From Chrysopilus asiliformis (lineage: Eukaryota > Arthropoda > Insecta > Diptera > Rhagionidae), in the NCBI GenBank assembly GCA_964034945.1, contig OZ035963.1, forward strand, positions 39,128,361-39,192,360: 64,000 nucleotides of DNA. The letters run 5' to 3'. Shown one piece after another: positions 22,875 through 34,025 of this stretch (positions within the stretch are counted from its first letter, which is position 1; each line of letters starts with the position of its first letter). A program made the position numbers and the translations under genes. Below the pieces are notes generated by a model that saw only the letters and a program-made list of their open reading frames with translations, had not been told where the DNA came from and did not search any database.

Positions 22875-23507
22875 TACTATGTTCACACTGACGCAAAATC
22901 ACGTAATTTTGCGAAATGATTTAGATCTTAAACCAAAGTGTTCACACAGAGCTTAAGGTAATTTTGTTTGACATTTCAACTACGTTAGTTCAAAAATGGA
23001 TCGAGGAAGTTCGTGTAGGATTACTATGAATTTTAGTAATATGATGAATAATACAATTCAAAACATCGATCAAATATGTGCAAACAGAATTAGACACTTT
23101 AGACGACAATGGAAATTATCTGTAATGAAAATAAACAATTATTTTCCATTTCATATCTAATCGCATCAAAAACAGGTCCATTTTTTTTGCCCCGCCTAGG
23201 TTGTTTACTAATATATCCTCTTCGCGTGCGGAACACGGCTTCTTTTTCTTATATTTCCGTCTTTCCAATCCAGCACAAATGTCAAAACTTCTCAAAACTG
23301 ATGTACTGAAGAGAGCTGAATAAGTGATGCAGGGTTGTATACATTGTTTTTGCTTGATTTCGTTCCTAATTTTGTGGAAATTGCATACTTTTAGTGATTT
23401 TTAAAACAGGTTAATGTACTGGAAATCTCGTGATTTCGAGGAAGATTTCGTTCAAAATTACGAAAATCTTCAAAATTACGTAATTTTGCGTCGGTGTGAA
23501 CATAGTA
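22875..23507. mobile_element. nested MITE, TAA duplication, 633 bp
   Basis: Inverted ends tactatgttcacactgacgc and their reverse complement, with a shared cgtaattttgcg block. TAA at 22872-22874 and 23508-23510. A short frame from about 22996 (MDRGSS) was not recognised. Confidence 0.85.
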
Positions 23508-23509
23508 TA

Positions 23510-23937
23510 AGGCGGAAACAGAATTGCGGCTTTTTGGGCTTCGGCTTCGGCTTCAGCTTTGGACTTTGTTGGGTTCGTCGGCTTCAACTTTCATTCGAAC
23601 ACAATTGCAACTTTGACAGGTAGTGATTCGGGTTTGTTTTGGTTAGTTCGTTGTGTTCATTTTGAGCGAAAATCAGTACAGCGTCGTCATTTTCTTGCAC
23701 TATATTTATCAACTTTTCTTCAAACATTTTCAATGACAATCATTTACTCACAAAAAAAGTTAGGTTAAAGTTGTCAAAGCCGACCAAGAGTAGAGAGTAG
23801 AGCTACTACGACTTCGGCTTCACCGGCTTTGCAACTTTGCTATTGTGTTCCATTACGTTGAAAAGCATTGAGTCTACAGAACTGTCAAAGCTGAAGCCGA
23901 AGCTGAAGTCCACAAAGCCGCAATTCTGTTTCCACCT
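23510..23937. mobile_element. nested MITE, TTA duplication, 428 bp
   Basis: Inverted ends aggcggaaacagaattgcgg and its near reverse complement, followed by cttcggcttcggct-type arms of about 50 bp. The TTA copy is at 23938-23940 on the right. The left copy (22871-22873) was separated by the later insertion of 22875-23507. The AGG terminus and TTA target match 940-1432. Confidence 0.85.
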
Positions 23938-24225
23938 TTAACCGCGTAGCCACTATAATCGACCTTTTATTGTGTGCTGTAATGCTTGTGTGTTGCGGCT
24001 TCGGATCGCAGGAATAAAACGAATCGTGCTTTGAGTTGGAATCGGTGCTTATTAGCATGACGCATTTCATTTTAAATCAGTTCGTGTCAAGCCATTACCG
24101 TGGAATTTTGTTTCATTGAACTGTATTTTAATTTGTAGTGGTTATAAATTTTGATTGTAAAGGGAGTGACAGTTACTTTGATGACCCCTGTCTTAGAACG
24201 TTTCTCGAACATGGAAAAACATTAT

Positions 24226-24354
24226 AGGCCCTATTCCAGGATCCGATACGAATGATTCGGATCGTAAACTCAATGTTGTTGTTGGTATAAAACACTAACA
24301 ACAACATTGAGTTTACGATCCGAATCATTCGTATCGGATCCTGGAATAGGGCCT
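24226..24354. repeat. 129-bp hairpin element, copy 1, perfect 57-bp arms
   Basis: The arms run aggccctattccaggatccg... inward to tgttgttg and pair with no mismatch over about 57 bp. The loop is ggtataaaacacta. TAT flanks both sides (24223-24225, 24355-24357). No ORF. Confidence 0.93.
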
Positions 24355-24959
24355 TATATTTCCTGTGTTGTAGAATTATGCGAAAATGATTTAAGGAAGG
24401 CAAAAAACTTAAAATATTTTAAATTCCCGGATTCTGAAGTCAGATAAGAATTTTTAACATGCTTGCTGGATACAACTACATTTAGACGTCTCCAATGGTT
24501 TCTTGGGATCGAGCGGGAAGAGTTAATTCAAATAGACAATATCAGGTCTTTTACAGTTTGCTAGGAGAATTTTTCTACCAAAAACATTCACTTTTAATCT
24601 TTCAATGGCATTCGATTATATACAACCTAAAACTGTGAAATCAATGGCATTTCCATAAAACTCTTTACAATGTCTTTAGTACACAATCAGTCAAATGACG
24701 TGAAATTTTAAATTTATATTTTTTTTATATACACCGATTGTTATTTTACTAATTTCCTTATTATACTTGTATTTATCAAAAATATAATTTATTAAATAAT
24801 TTATAATTTTTTAAATCAAAATATAATAGAAGCCAACATTTTTAACAACTTCAATTCAACGACTATGATGTAGATTTCTACACCATATCCATGACAGTGT
24901 ATTTAAGATTATAGCTCATGTTGTTTCGCCAATTGTTTGTGCGCTTTCGGTCCACCTAT

Positions 24960-25870
24960 CTTCAGGACCATTATGTCGAAAGAGAAATTTGAATATTTGA
25001 GAAAGATAATGAGTTTTGACGATATAGTAAACCGGCGATAAAACAGATCTCAGGATAAATTCGCTCCAATCCGACATCTGTGGAATTGATGAACCGAAAT
25101 GTTGCCAATGTATTTAAATCCTTCCGAATGTGTTACGGTAGACAAGCTACTATGTGGATTCCATGGTCGCTGCTCATTTAGGCAATATATGCCTAGGAAA
25201 CCCGAAAGATATGGTTTGAAATTCTTGCTGATTGTTTGCTCAGACACATGCTACGTTTGGAAAATTCAGCCTTACCTCGGAAAAGCTGCTGGAGCTGCTC
25301 CAGAAAAAAATCAAGGGCTGATTTGGTTCAAGGCTGGAAAGGTTGCAATGTAACCATGGACAATTTCTTTTCTTTCTACGAACTGGGTCAAAAATTGTTA
25401 GAGAAACAATTGACTATGGTGGGAACAATGGGTAAGAACAAACGGTCGATCCCCCCAACTTACTGTTATGCAAAAAGGCTCCGTTGTACCAATCAACATT
25501 TGCATTCGCCAATGATACACTGCTGGTTTCATATGTGAGTAGAAAAAAACCAATGGGCTGTACTTCAGAGTACTTTCTCTGAAGTGGAAGTGGGAAACGA
25601 TCCCAAGAAATTGCCCACTGTAATATCCTAATACAATAAAACAAAGGGAGGGGTCGATACAGTCGACAAAATGTTGACAGGATACAACTGCAAAAGGAAA
25701 ACGAATAGATGGCCTATGGTAGTTTTCAGCAAGATGATTGACATATCGACTTTGAATGGATTTATAATGTACCAACACTAATGTACAAAGATATTATTTA
25801 CTAAGCTCAACATGAACCAAATATTTTATTTCAGGGTGTACCCAAATTGGCTCTCAGATTATATGGGTAG
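24960..25870 (+). pseudogene. piggyBac-type transposase, decayed
   Basis: Pieces in three frames read in the right order: DKFAPIRHLW, SECVTVDKLLCGFHGRCSF, MPRKPERYGLKF, YLGKAAGAAPEKNQGL, VTMDNFFSFYELGQKLL and GGVDTVDKMLTGYNCKRKT. The three expected acidic residues (VDK, MDN, VDTVD) are still visible, but frame changes and stops break the gene. It resembles PGBD4-like transposases of the superfamily that targets TTAA. It could have driven the TTAA-flanked MITEs in this window, though the element ends were not matched. Confidence 0.85.
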
Positions 25871-26344
25871 CTTTCGATCAGAGACTCCAGGAACCAGCCA
25901 ATCATTCACGTCACAACATCTGAACCTGGACCACCTTCGAAACGGCCAAAAATAATACCTGATCAGGTGAAGAAAAGAGGCAGATGCTTCTATTGCGTCA
26001 AATAAAAGAATTCAAAGGCAACATATAACCACGAGTTAGCCTGTTGCTTTTGCCAAAAAAAATATTTGTAAGGCACAACATAACCGAAATGTGTGTACAG
26101 GTTGCATTACAACACAAAAATAAAAAAATTAACTAATTTTTCTTATAAAAAATATTTTTTCATGTTAAATACACTAGCTTCCATACAAAATATATTGGTG
26201 TAAAAATCTACACCTCTACGTAAAATTATGAATTTTTTCTCAACGTAGGAGTACGGTTAAGTAAAAAAATGAAAGTTAGACATTTAAAACGCAATAAATC
26301 TTTGCTTGTTTTGCTCCTCTAAAAATTATTCACCCCGATTGCGA

Positions 26345-26446
26345 GTGTCGTGTCGTTTTCGACAAGTGTCGTTTCACGTGTTGTTGTTAGTGTTTTTCTA
26401 CCAACAACAACACGTAAAACGACTCTTGTCGAAAACGACACGACAC
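26345..26446. repeat. hairpin element related to the 129-bp family
   Basis: Arms gtgtcgtgtcgttttcgac pair almost perfectly over about 45 bp. The loop (gttgttagtgtttttctacc) matches that of 24226 and 59536, but the arm sequence is unrelated to the other copies. No target duplication was fixed. Confidence 0.75.
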
Positions 26447-26619
26447 CATAGATTAGAGACTTACTATAGTAAGACACAAACGTGGTTTTCCGTTTGCGGC
26501 CTGTAGAAAGAAGTAGTCGACAGCATCATTTCTCTCTTTTTACTTTCTTCTACGGAGTATAATAAAGTATTGTATTCATGAAAAATTTCGACCTCTTAAT
26601 TTTGCCTAAAAAAACATTT

Positions 26620-27330
26620 CCCGATCACTCCTGAGTCGATTGGAGTCATATTTAAAAAATGTCTTTCTGTCTGTCAGTCTGTCAGTCTGTGTACAAGATT
26701 TCTCAAAAACTAATAGAGCTAGCGCCATGAAATTTTATAGGCATGTTGGGTCCTGAAATGGGACGATCCTATCAACTTTTGGTGGAAATCCGTTAACCGG
26801 AAGTATCCAAAATGGCGGTTTTTCAAAAAGCGCAATTTCGTTTTTCTCGATTTACTCCCAAACTACGCGTTTTTTAGTGGCCTTAAGTATGACAAAACTT
26901 GGAGAAAATAAAATTTCCCACACTTTTGTCTTTAGCTATAACTCGATATCTCCACCTGTTATCGAGATAAACCGTTATTTCCAAAAAAAAACAGTTTTTT
27001 GCGAATATCTCGAAAACTAACGGGTTTTTGCTGACTGAATGTATGAAGTGAATTAATGAGAATGGCATTCTGCACAATTTTGTCTTTTACCGTTATCCGT
27101 TATCTTTTACCCTTATTGAGATATTTTCATTAATATGTAAAAAATCATATGTTTGCGAATAATTTGCAAACTAACGGTTTTTCGACAAATCAGTTAAAAG
27201 AATGATTAAAGATGTTAACATTTTCTATATTTTTGCCATTTACCGTAAATTGATATCTTTTACAGTTCTCAAGTTATCTCAAATTTTGTACGTTTTTGAT
27301 ATTTTTGAATAAACCAAGAATTTATTGGGA
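26620..27330. repeat. Helitron-like degenerate repeat
   Basis: Contains ctgtctgtcagtctgtcag, then gatttctcaaaaactaatag, then aatggcattctgcac. The last part resembles 53070-53170 inside the Helitron candidate at 51533-53466. No ends or coding sequence were found. Confidence 0.4.
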
Positions 27331-27445
27331 GGTCGTCTTAGGTTGACAACGCGACAGGGCTCTAGCGTAAATTGCGCAGGGTCGTAGATTTTGTAGAAGA
27401 AAGTTTTGTGTTGACCACAACTGATATTTATCATTTAGCGGCAAG

Positions 27446-28398
27446 AGTTCAGTTTAGCGACAATGACGCTAGAGATTTTTCGTGTATAGGGAGGGGTAGA
27501 TAGAAGCATCCCCTATCCAAAATGGGTATTTTTAGCCGTCGCTCGCCCCCTTGCCCCCTCCACGGGCCCTCAAACTTTTTTCTGGGGGGTGGTAGGGGGT
27601 GTGTGGTACCTGAAATGAAAGGTAATGAAGAGTACATTCCAAAAATATATAGCATGGTAGGGTTTCCCCCCTCACCCTTCGATTTATACCTGACGGAAAA
27701 AAGTGGAGTTCGTGAAACGAGGGGAAAGACGAAATTTTTTTTACCAAAAACTGCGCTTAATAACTCTAGATAATAAAATGCAAAGAATCATAGAAATATC
27801 TCAACCCATTTTCAAACTACATCAAAAAGTGTGAGGCGAGTTTTCGCTGAAAAAATCAACAAAAACGAGGCGCGGCGGTGGGAAAAAGTGGGATGTGGCT
27901 GAAAAGCTTCTTCGATCTGGGAGGTCCGCTGGCGCGGACCCCTGGCTCATAAGTAAAATTGGTTTGTAGCTCAAGTTTCTTTTCGTCAGAAAAGTGAGGT
28001 TATATGAAAATTTTAAAATAAAATTTTGTAATTAAAACTGCATCAGCAGTCATTTGAAACCACTTTTATAAGGTTTGCGAACCGAAATTGTGCTAGTAAA
28101 AGTAGTTTTGTTGCAAAATTCCACTTTTTTTCGATGGGGTATAAATCGAATGGTGAGGGGGGAAACTCTACCATGCTATATATTTTTGGAATGCACTTTT
28201 CATTACCTTTCATTTGAGGTATCACACCGCCCCCCCCCTACCACCCCCAGAAAAAAGTTTCATACAAAGTTTGAGGACCCCTGGAGGGAGCAAGGGGGCG
28301 AGCGACGGCTAAAAATACCCATTTTGGATAGGGGATGCTTCTATCTACCCCTCCCTATACACGAAAAATCTCTAGCGTCATTGTCGCTAAACTGAACT
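27446..28398. mobile_element. long inverted-repeat element, ~270-bp arms
   Basis: The left arm (27446 to about 27715) and right arm (about 28130-28398) are inverted copies. They start agttcagtttagcgacaatg and include G/C-run segments and a tttttggaatg segment. The middle has no recognised ORF. A third copy is broken up at 39157-41290. Confidence 0.8.
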
Positions 28399-28402
28399 TT
28401 AA

Positions 28403-28850
28403 GCAGGGTTTATACACAGCGAGTAACTCGCTGCAAGTAAAGAGAGGCAAGTAGTTTGCTTCGTTTACACGTCACAAGTAAATCGTTGCAAGTAGAATGA
28501 CAGCCGAAGGAAAACATAACCTAAAATTTTTTGAGAAAAAATATCACGACTCTTTTTTGTGGAAAAATTTGCGAATCTCGACCTGAAACTGTTGCCGACG
28601 AGTTTTTTATGCCCGTCGTTTTTTCCTTAAAATGTTACGAAGTTTTCTGGCAAAGCAGAAAATATAAAATGAACCGAAACACACACACATAAAACCACCT
28701 CATTTGTACGCGGTTCCATGTTCTTGTATTGGTTTTACTCGCTACAAAAATAGAATGGCTTTCTATTATTTTTGAGAGAGCAGCGAGTATTCTCACATAT
28801 GCGAGCGTCGCACACTAGCTCAAATCGCGTGTATTTACGTCTACTGCTTT
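28403..28850. mobile_element. TTAA-type MITE copy, right end lost
   Basis: Begins gcagggtttatacac directly after TTAA (28399-28402). It matches the inverted 8764-9234 element down to tttacgtctac, after which the terminal 30 bp or so is missing. Confidence 0.75.
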
Positions 28851-29729
28851 ACAAACAATAGTTTTCTGAATAATTTTATGCAACAAATCATGTTGATATC
28901 GAATACTGACGTGACTTAACAGAATTAAACAATAACCGATTAGACATTGTTCATTTTTTAGCCCTATTAGATGAGCCCGAAAAATATTAATTCCATTCAC
29001 TCTTTATTTTTTTCTATTGTACTAAATATTTTTATTCTATTGGAATTTCTCGGCTTATAGGTCATTAAAAAAGATAAAACAAAGTATTATTTTTGTGTAT
29101 GTTTTCACATCCAAAATCCTGTGTGGAAGCTGGTAAAGCAAGCTCTGTTGACGGTGAGACAGCTTCTAATCCCAATAGAATTCAATGCTATAAAAGTCGC
29201 GTAAAAACCATGAATCAGAAATGATTCAATGGTTAAACACAAAAAAAATATTGTGCCAATGCTAAATCTCAACAATTCACAAGTTATATATTTTTCTCGT
29301 TCTCTCCCAAATGCGTCGCGGGAGGTTATTGGTTACAGTAAATTTTTTAAAGTTTGTTCCTTGTAAGCGTTCTAAGTATATGTTTCTATGGTTTACAGGT
29401 CTGTTCCATATATTCGATTCCAATTGGAAAAACTTTTTAAGGAATCAACTTAGATTGCAAGAGTTGCATTGTAATGTTCATCCAAATATTCAAATTTAAT
29501 TAAAAATTTACCTGAGCTATTCATGTTCCGTTTACAATTGATTGCACCCATTAAAAATATCAGAACACAGGTAATTAATCAACTATAAATTAAACAATTT
29601 GCGGCACTTGATGGGAAAACCCTGGTTAAACAACTTTCAAAACATTGAATATTTGCGGTATTACCAACTTCTAGGAATTATAATGGCAGGTAATAGTGAC
29701 AGCAGCAGCAAAAAAAATGTACCATGAAT
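28851..29729. other. no gene recognised
   Basis: AT-rich, with no frame of coding character; includes short A/T runs only. Confidence 0.35.
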
Positions 29730-30458
29730 GGCCGCGTTCAGACGTGATTGAAACTGGTTGACTTCACCAAGTTTCCACTCGATTTTACGGGCCAGACGTA
29801 TGCGGGGAATTCATCTGCTGGCTAGGCCGGGTGAATTTGGTTGAAAACACATACACACATAGAGTTCAATGGTGGGGGTTCACAAAATTTTTCTTGCTAC
29901 ACGCACACATTGACGCAGCATGTGTAAATACACTGCAGCGTAAAAGTTGAAAAACACTACGTGAGAACGCAAGCAGAGTTTTTCACCCAGAGTAACCTCT
30001 GGAGCCCAATGAACGCAACGCGAACGCAACTCCAACGCTGTGAACTGTCACGCAGCGCAACATTTCAGCGGCAGAGCCCAATGGCATCTCGTGAAGTAGT
30101 AAAAGTGACATAATATAAAGTGGTATAAAGCTGGCAAAATGGCAAAAACGGATAATTTTGAACCGATAATTTTCTTTGTTGGTCTTTATCTTTGTCATTT
30201 GTCTGTTATTGCACTAAGGCTATCAATTTTTCCTCGAACGACATTTCCCCAACCTCACTTTATGAACTGTCAACGCAGAATTCTGCGGCAAAGTTAGAAG
30301 TTTGCAAACTTTTGCGTTGTAGTTGCGTTCACTGCGTTCTCTGTGCTCACTTCAAATGATTTCTATGGAACAAACTTGTAAGTGACAGTTTCTGCGTTCG
30401 CGTTGCGTTCATTGGGCTCCAGGCACTCGGTTGATTTCACCTACGTGAGAACGCGGCC
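29730..30458. mobile_element. MITE with AAT duplication, carrying a nested element
   Basis: Ends ggccgcgttcagacgt and acgtgagaacgcggcc are inverted. AAT occurs at 29727-29729 and 30459-30461. The terminus and target resemble the elements at 10602 and 15891. A second inverted-repeat element occupies 30000-30421. Confidence 0.8.
30000..30421. mobile_element. nested MITE with tggagcccaatgaacgcaac ends
   Basis: Inverted ends of about 29 bp; repeated gcaacg/cgttgcg motifs inside. It is related by terminus to 31845-32503 (tggagcacaatgaacgcaa), so the Harbinger-type protein scrap there may indicate the source family. Confidence 0.75.
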
Positions 30459-30836
30459 AATGGTGGCAAAGAATGGCGAAATATTGATTGCATATTAGCG
30501 AGAATTTTATATTTTTTATTGAAATTTAAGTTTTGTTGATTTGTAACGAGTGATTTTGTTGAATGTGATCCTACAGCAACAGTGACAGTTCATTGCTCAA
30601 AGCCCACTGCTGTTTAGCTAAGACTCCATATTTGCGTTAGCTGCGTTAAAATCGTCCATCAACGCAGTCCGTTCGTCTCCAAAGATGCGTTAAAACACTC
30701 CAGCGCCAACTAGTAGGCGCCACTGTAATTTAATTGACAGTTGACAGCAAAAGAGAAAACATCAACAATTGTTTCGTTTTTTATAGATTTTGTTGTGAAT
30801 TTACAATAGCTTTCATGTTGATTTACAAACTTTATA

Positions 30837-31067
30837 TTAAAATGCCTTCTCGGGAATATATTCTTTGTGTGTTACTAATAAGAAGGTGAGGGCAACGACG
30901 GTTACAACGAAAACAGCAGCAAAATATGCGATCATCTCGTTGGTGAATCCATCCGCTAAATGAAATGAGATCAAACGGTGCTCCATCGAATCATTTAAAA
31001 CTCCCAAAATCGGCATCAAGTCCCACTGCACGGGTTTTATCGGAGCTTGTCCGCTTTTGCTTAACAT
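30837..31067 (-). CDS. small single-pass membrane protein, unknown
   Basis: A 76-residue frame with a good start context (gaaaATG). It begins MLSKSGQAPIKPVQWDLMPI, has a moderately polar middle (SMEHRLISFHLADGFT), one strong membrane helix (IAYFAAVFVVTVVALTFLLV, about residues 46-65) and a short charged tail ending EYIPEKAF. I do not recognise the family. It lies inside a transposon-like segment with no recognisable domain partner. It could be a captured host gene, a real small gene whose surroundings filled with transposons, or chance. An upstream short ATG frame (MEECPR) precedes it on the same strand. Confidence 0.4.
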   Translation of the reverse strand: MLSKSGQAPIKPVQWDLMPILGVLNDSMEHRLISFHLADGFTNEMIAYFAAVFVVTVVALTFLLVTHKEYIPEKAF

Positions 31068-31251
31068 TTTCTTTTTCTCTCGGATATACCTATCTCGGAC
31101 ACTCCTCCATCGAGTCTTTAAAAAATCTTCTGTTTACAGAAAAGAAAATAGTGAATTTTAAATGAATTTCATTTAGGTTTTATTTGTTTATTGCATTTAA
31201 TCTAAACAAATACCAACGATACAGTTTCACAATAAATTTAATAATTACCTG

Positions 31252-31380
31252 AGGCCTTATTACCGAACACGATACGATTGATTCGAATTGTAACTTCTAT
31301 GTTGTTGTTGGTATAAAACACTAACAACAACATTGAATTTACGATACAAACTAATCGTATCGTGTTCGGTAATAAGGCCT
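31252..31380. repeat. 129-bp hairpin element, copy 2
   Basis: The outer arms (aggccttattaccgaacacg) pair perfectly for about 28 bp, then with mismatches to tgttgttg. The loop is as in copy 1. CTG flanks both sides (31249-31251, 31381-31383). It inserted just downstream of the stop of the MADF-type frame. Confidence 0.9.
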
Positions 31381-31389
31381 CTGGAATAT

Positions 31390-31539
31390 TTAGTTCCTTT
31401 CCTTTGCAATTTCTGCAAAAACTTTCATTCTTTCGTTGACATCCTTATATTCTGAATGTCTTATATCCCACAATATTGGTTGACCTCTGATGTAATGAAT
31501 TATAAGTTCATTCATAGATTTTTCACTTTCACTTGACAT
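31390..31539 (-). pseudogene. MADF-domain N-terminal scrap
   Basis: A 49-residue minus-strand frame reads MNELIIHYIRGQPILWDIRH, then SEYKDVNERMKVFAEIAKER, then stops. Family MADF domains begin L-I-x3-I-x3-P-x-L-W-D and continue Y-K-D-x3-R-x3-W/F-x2-I-A-x-E, which fits. The C-terminal half of the domain is absent. Such proteins serve as DNA-binding partners of Harbinger transposases or as host regulators. Confidence 0.65.
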
Positions 31540-31844
31540 TTTCCACGAAACAAATTTACTTTACACAAAAAAGATTTTTCTCCGTAAATTAAATGAAATT
31601 AATATTCGCCAAAGGCGCCAAACTCAATTGAAATGAAACAAAAATGTCACATTTCGGAAATCGTAAGCACACGAACATTGCCGAACGCGTCTTTGTGGTG
31701 CGTTCCTCCGTCAATTATTAAATGATTTTAATATCAGCGCATGATGGCGCATGCGTTAATGCGTGAGGTTGCGTGAAGTGTTTTTGTATGGCACGCAACA
31801 TGTCGCATGGTGATGACGCAAGTATGGAGTCCATGCTTAACTCT

Positions 31845-32503
31845 TGAAGCACAATGAACGCAACCAAGCCGCAACTAAGGACGCTTCGAACTGTCACGCA
31901 ACGCAGTTCAGGAGCGGTTGAGCACAATAGAAGCGTCGTCTGTTGCGTTGTGAGACAAACACAAGAAAATTAAAAGTGAACTAAAGTAGGAAAATATATA
32001 AAAAATGGGAGATTTTGAAGCGATAATTTGTTTTATTTGTTTGTATATATGCTATTTGCATGTGATGCGAATAAATAAAAAGAAAAAAAGACAATATTGG
32101 ATGCGGCCAGTGAATTTAACACGGGACATTGATGGATATTTTGAAGTTTGCTTTAATAAAATAAAAACTTCCGACCCGGAAGACTTTTTTAAGCGCCCAA
32201 GAATGATTGCTAACGTTTATAATTTGATAAACATACATTTTTGTATCCGCGGCTACATTTCGTAAAATCGTGTTTTTCCGCACTTCTTCAATTAATTTCT
32301 CCTCGAACGGCATTTTGATTAACACTGTACAGAACTATCAACGCAGAATTCCTGCGGCAAAGTTCAAAGTTTGGCAACTTTTGTGTCGATGGTTGCGTTC
32401 AATGCGTTCACTGTGCTCACTCAAAACCATTTCTGTGAAATAAACTCGTAAGTGAGATTTGGATGCGTGATGGTTGCGGCTTGATTGCGTTCATTGTGCT
32501 CCA
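31845..32503 (+). mobile_element. PIF/Harbinger-type remnant, 659 bp
   Basis: Inverted ends tgaagcacaatgaacgcaa and reverse complement of tggagcacaatgaacgcaa. The + frame 32005-32265 reads RQYWMRPVNLTRDIDGYFEV, then FFKRPRM, like the N-terminal region of Harbinger transposases (R-x-W-V-R-P...G-x-F...F-x3-RM). The DDE part is missing. No target duplication was fixed. Confidence 0.65.
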
Positions 32504-33409
32504 ACGGAAAAAGTCGCGACATCGGTATGGTATTCATCTTTACGGCCCTCTGACGATTGGCGACATTCTAGTTATTCGGTCGCGCTAACAAAGATCGCAA
32601 TACTACAATAAATGAGAAACATGTACCGAATCGATACCAAGCAAATGCGATTTTGCTACATCATAGCTAGAGCGACTTAATGACTAAAGTGTGGTCTTCT
32701 GAAATCAGCTTTTGACGCTATTTTCAAAAAAAAAAAAAAAAAAAAAAAAAAAATTCTCATAGTCACAGACCTACAAAATCAGGTCTTCAAAAAAAGTCTT
32801 ATAGTTACAGACTTACAAAATTACTGTTACATTTTAATACGGAAACATGGCCAATTGTTTCAGTGTTAACGAAAATTTAAGCAAAAAGCTTAAAAAATCG
32901 AAAAGAAAATGATAAATTTCTCGGGATTTTCGAAAAATTGACGTTTCGAACAGTCAACTTTTAAAGTACCGCGGTGATTGGGACACTGGTTTTTAAGCCC
33001 CTTTAAATAATTGCTAGAGAGCCTCTAATTTAGAGAATGGACAATCACGTGTAAAAATAGCCCCAAACAGAAAAACGAGCGTGAAAAACTTTAAAAACGT
33101 CTTTCATTGTTACAAATAATTGCCAAAATAAAAGAGGTTTTTTCTAAAAAAAAATTGACAGGCTGTTCTGATCTGGAGAAGAAGCTGTTCTAGCTGGCCT
33201 AATAGACTATTCTAATTGCAGTAAATAGACTGTCCTAGTCAGTAGTACAGTCTATTAAATGCTGATGTCCATCCTATAGATCAGCTGTCCAACCTTTTAG
33301 CTATCCTGGGCCACATTGGAAGAAGACGAGTTATATTGGGCCACAAATAAAATATACTAACCCTAAAGATAGCTGATTACTAAAAAAACGTAGAATATAT
33401 ACATACTTA
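32504..33409. other. no gene; A-run and dispersed repeats
   Basis: Includes a run of 28 A at 32726-32753. A repeat at about 33150-33290 (cctaatagactattcta, agactgtccta) recurs at about 55330-55480 and 59380-59535. A fragment near 33300-33350 with repeated gggccaca is of unclear origin. Confidence 0.5.
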
Positions 33410-34025
33410 CAGCCCTATTCTGGCATTATGACTGGTCACAAGTCACAACTCGTTAGAGACGATCGGCTTGTTACTTTCTTTGTGACTGACCGAGTATTCC
33501 ATATTCTTGGCGTTGGGTCACAAGAAACGTAACAAATAATTCACCTCAGTATAATTCCAGAATGGTGAATAAATTTGACAGCCGCTTTGTTTAGTTCAGT
33601 TTTTGGTTTTGTTAGTTTTTAAAGTAATTTTAATATTTGTAAATCTGTGAAAATGGTGGAGAAAGTGCGTGTGTGCCGTGCGTGTTCAATTATAAAAAAA
33701 AAGTTGGGATGTTATTGGAAACCTGAACATTTTCAATAAAAATTTTCTTATTTCGCAAAAAAGTCTTCTTTGTTTGTCAATTGACCAGAAATCGTCTCCG
33801 TTGTACTCTGGAAATATCACATTCAATTAAATAGTGAAGGAAATAGTTTCTTTTTGTCTTGTTTTTATCTTGTTACCTGCTTGTGAGTCGGTCACAGTTT
33901 TGACAGTAGCTGAGATCAGTCGAAATTGTGACTGAACGCTGAGAATACCAAAAAGTCACAACTTGTGATTCACCTCGCTCTTGTGATCGAGTTGTGACTA
34001 GTGACCTTTGCCAGAATAAGGCTGT
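33410..34025. mobile_element. MITE with TTA duplication, 616 bp
   Basis: Ends cagccctattctggca and tgccagaataaggctg are inverted; TTA at 33407-33409 and 34026-34028. Inner gtgac/gtcac motifs repeat. A 28-codon frame MVEKVRVCRACSIIKKK at 33654 sits in a start context but has no known match. Confidence 0.8.

Larger units (their letters stand above)
22823..24190. mobile_element. hAT-type MITE containing two further elements
   Basis: The outer element matches 595-803. Ends are caggcatcatca and tgatgacccctg, with TCTTAGAG/TCTTAGAA (22815-22822, 24191-24198) as an 8-bp duplication with one mismatch. Two elements lie inside, at 22875-23507 and 23510-23937. Confidence 0.85.
30616..31836. mobile_element. 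DNA transposon remnant with MADF-type ORF scrap
   Basis: Inverted ends around gactccatatttgcgt and acgcaagtatggagtc. It holds two minus-strand frames (30837-31067, 31390-31539) and a 129-bp hairpin. MADF/Myb-like second proteins are known from PIF/Harbinger elements, which is the likely affiliation. Confidence 0.6.

Noticed and set aside
24226..24354. Rho-independent terminator or CRISPR-like repeat
   Set aside because: The genome is eukaryotic, there is no T-run, and there is no repeat-spacer array; flanking 3-bp duplications show a mobile element.
25398..25778. 126-codon minus-strand frame
   Set aside because: It is the antisense shadow of the decayed piggyBac transposase.
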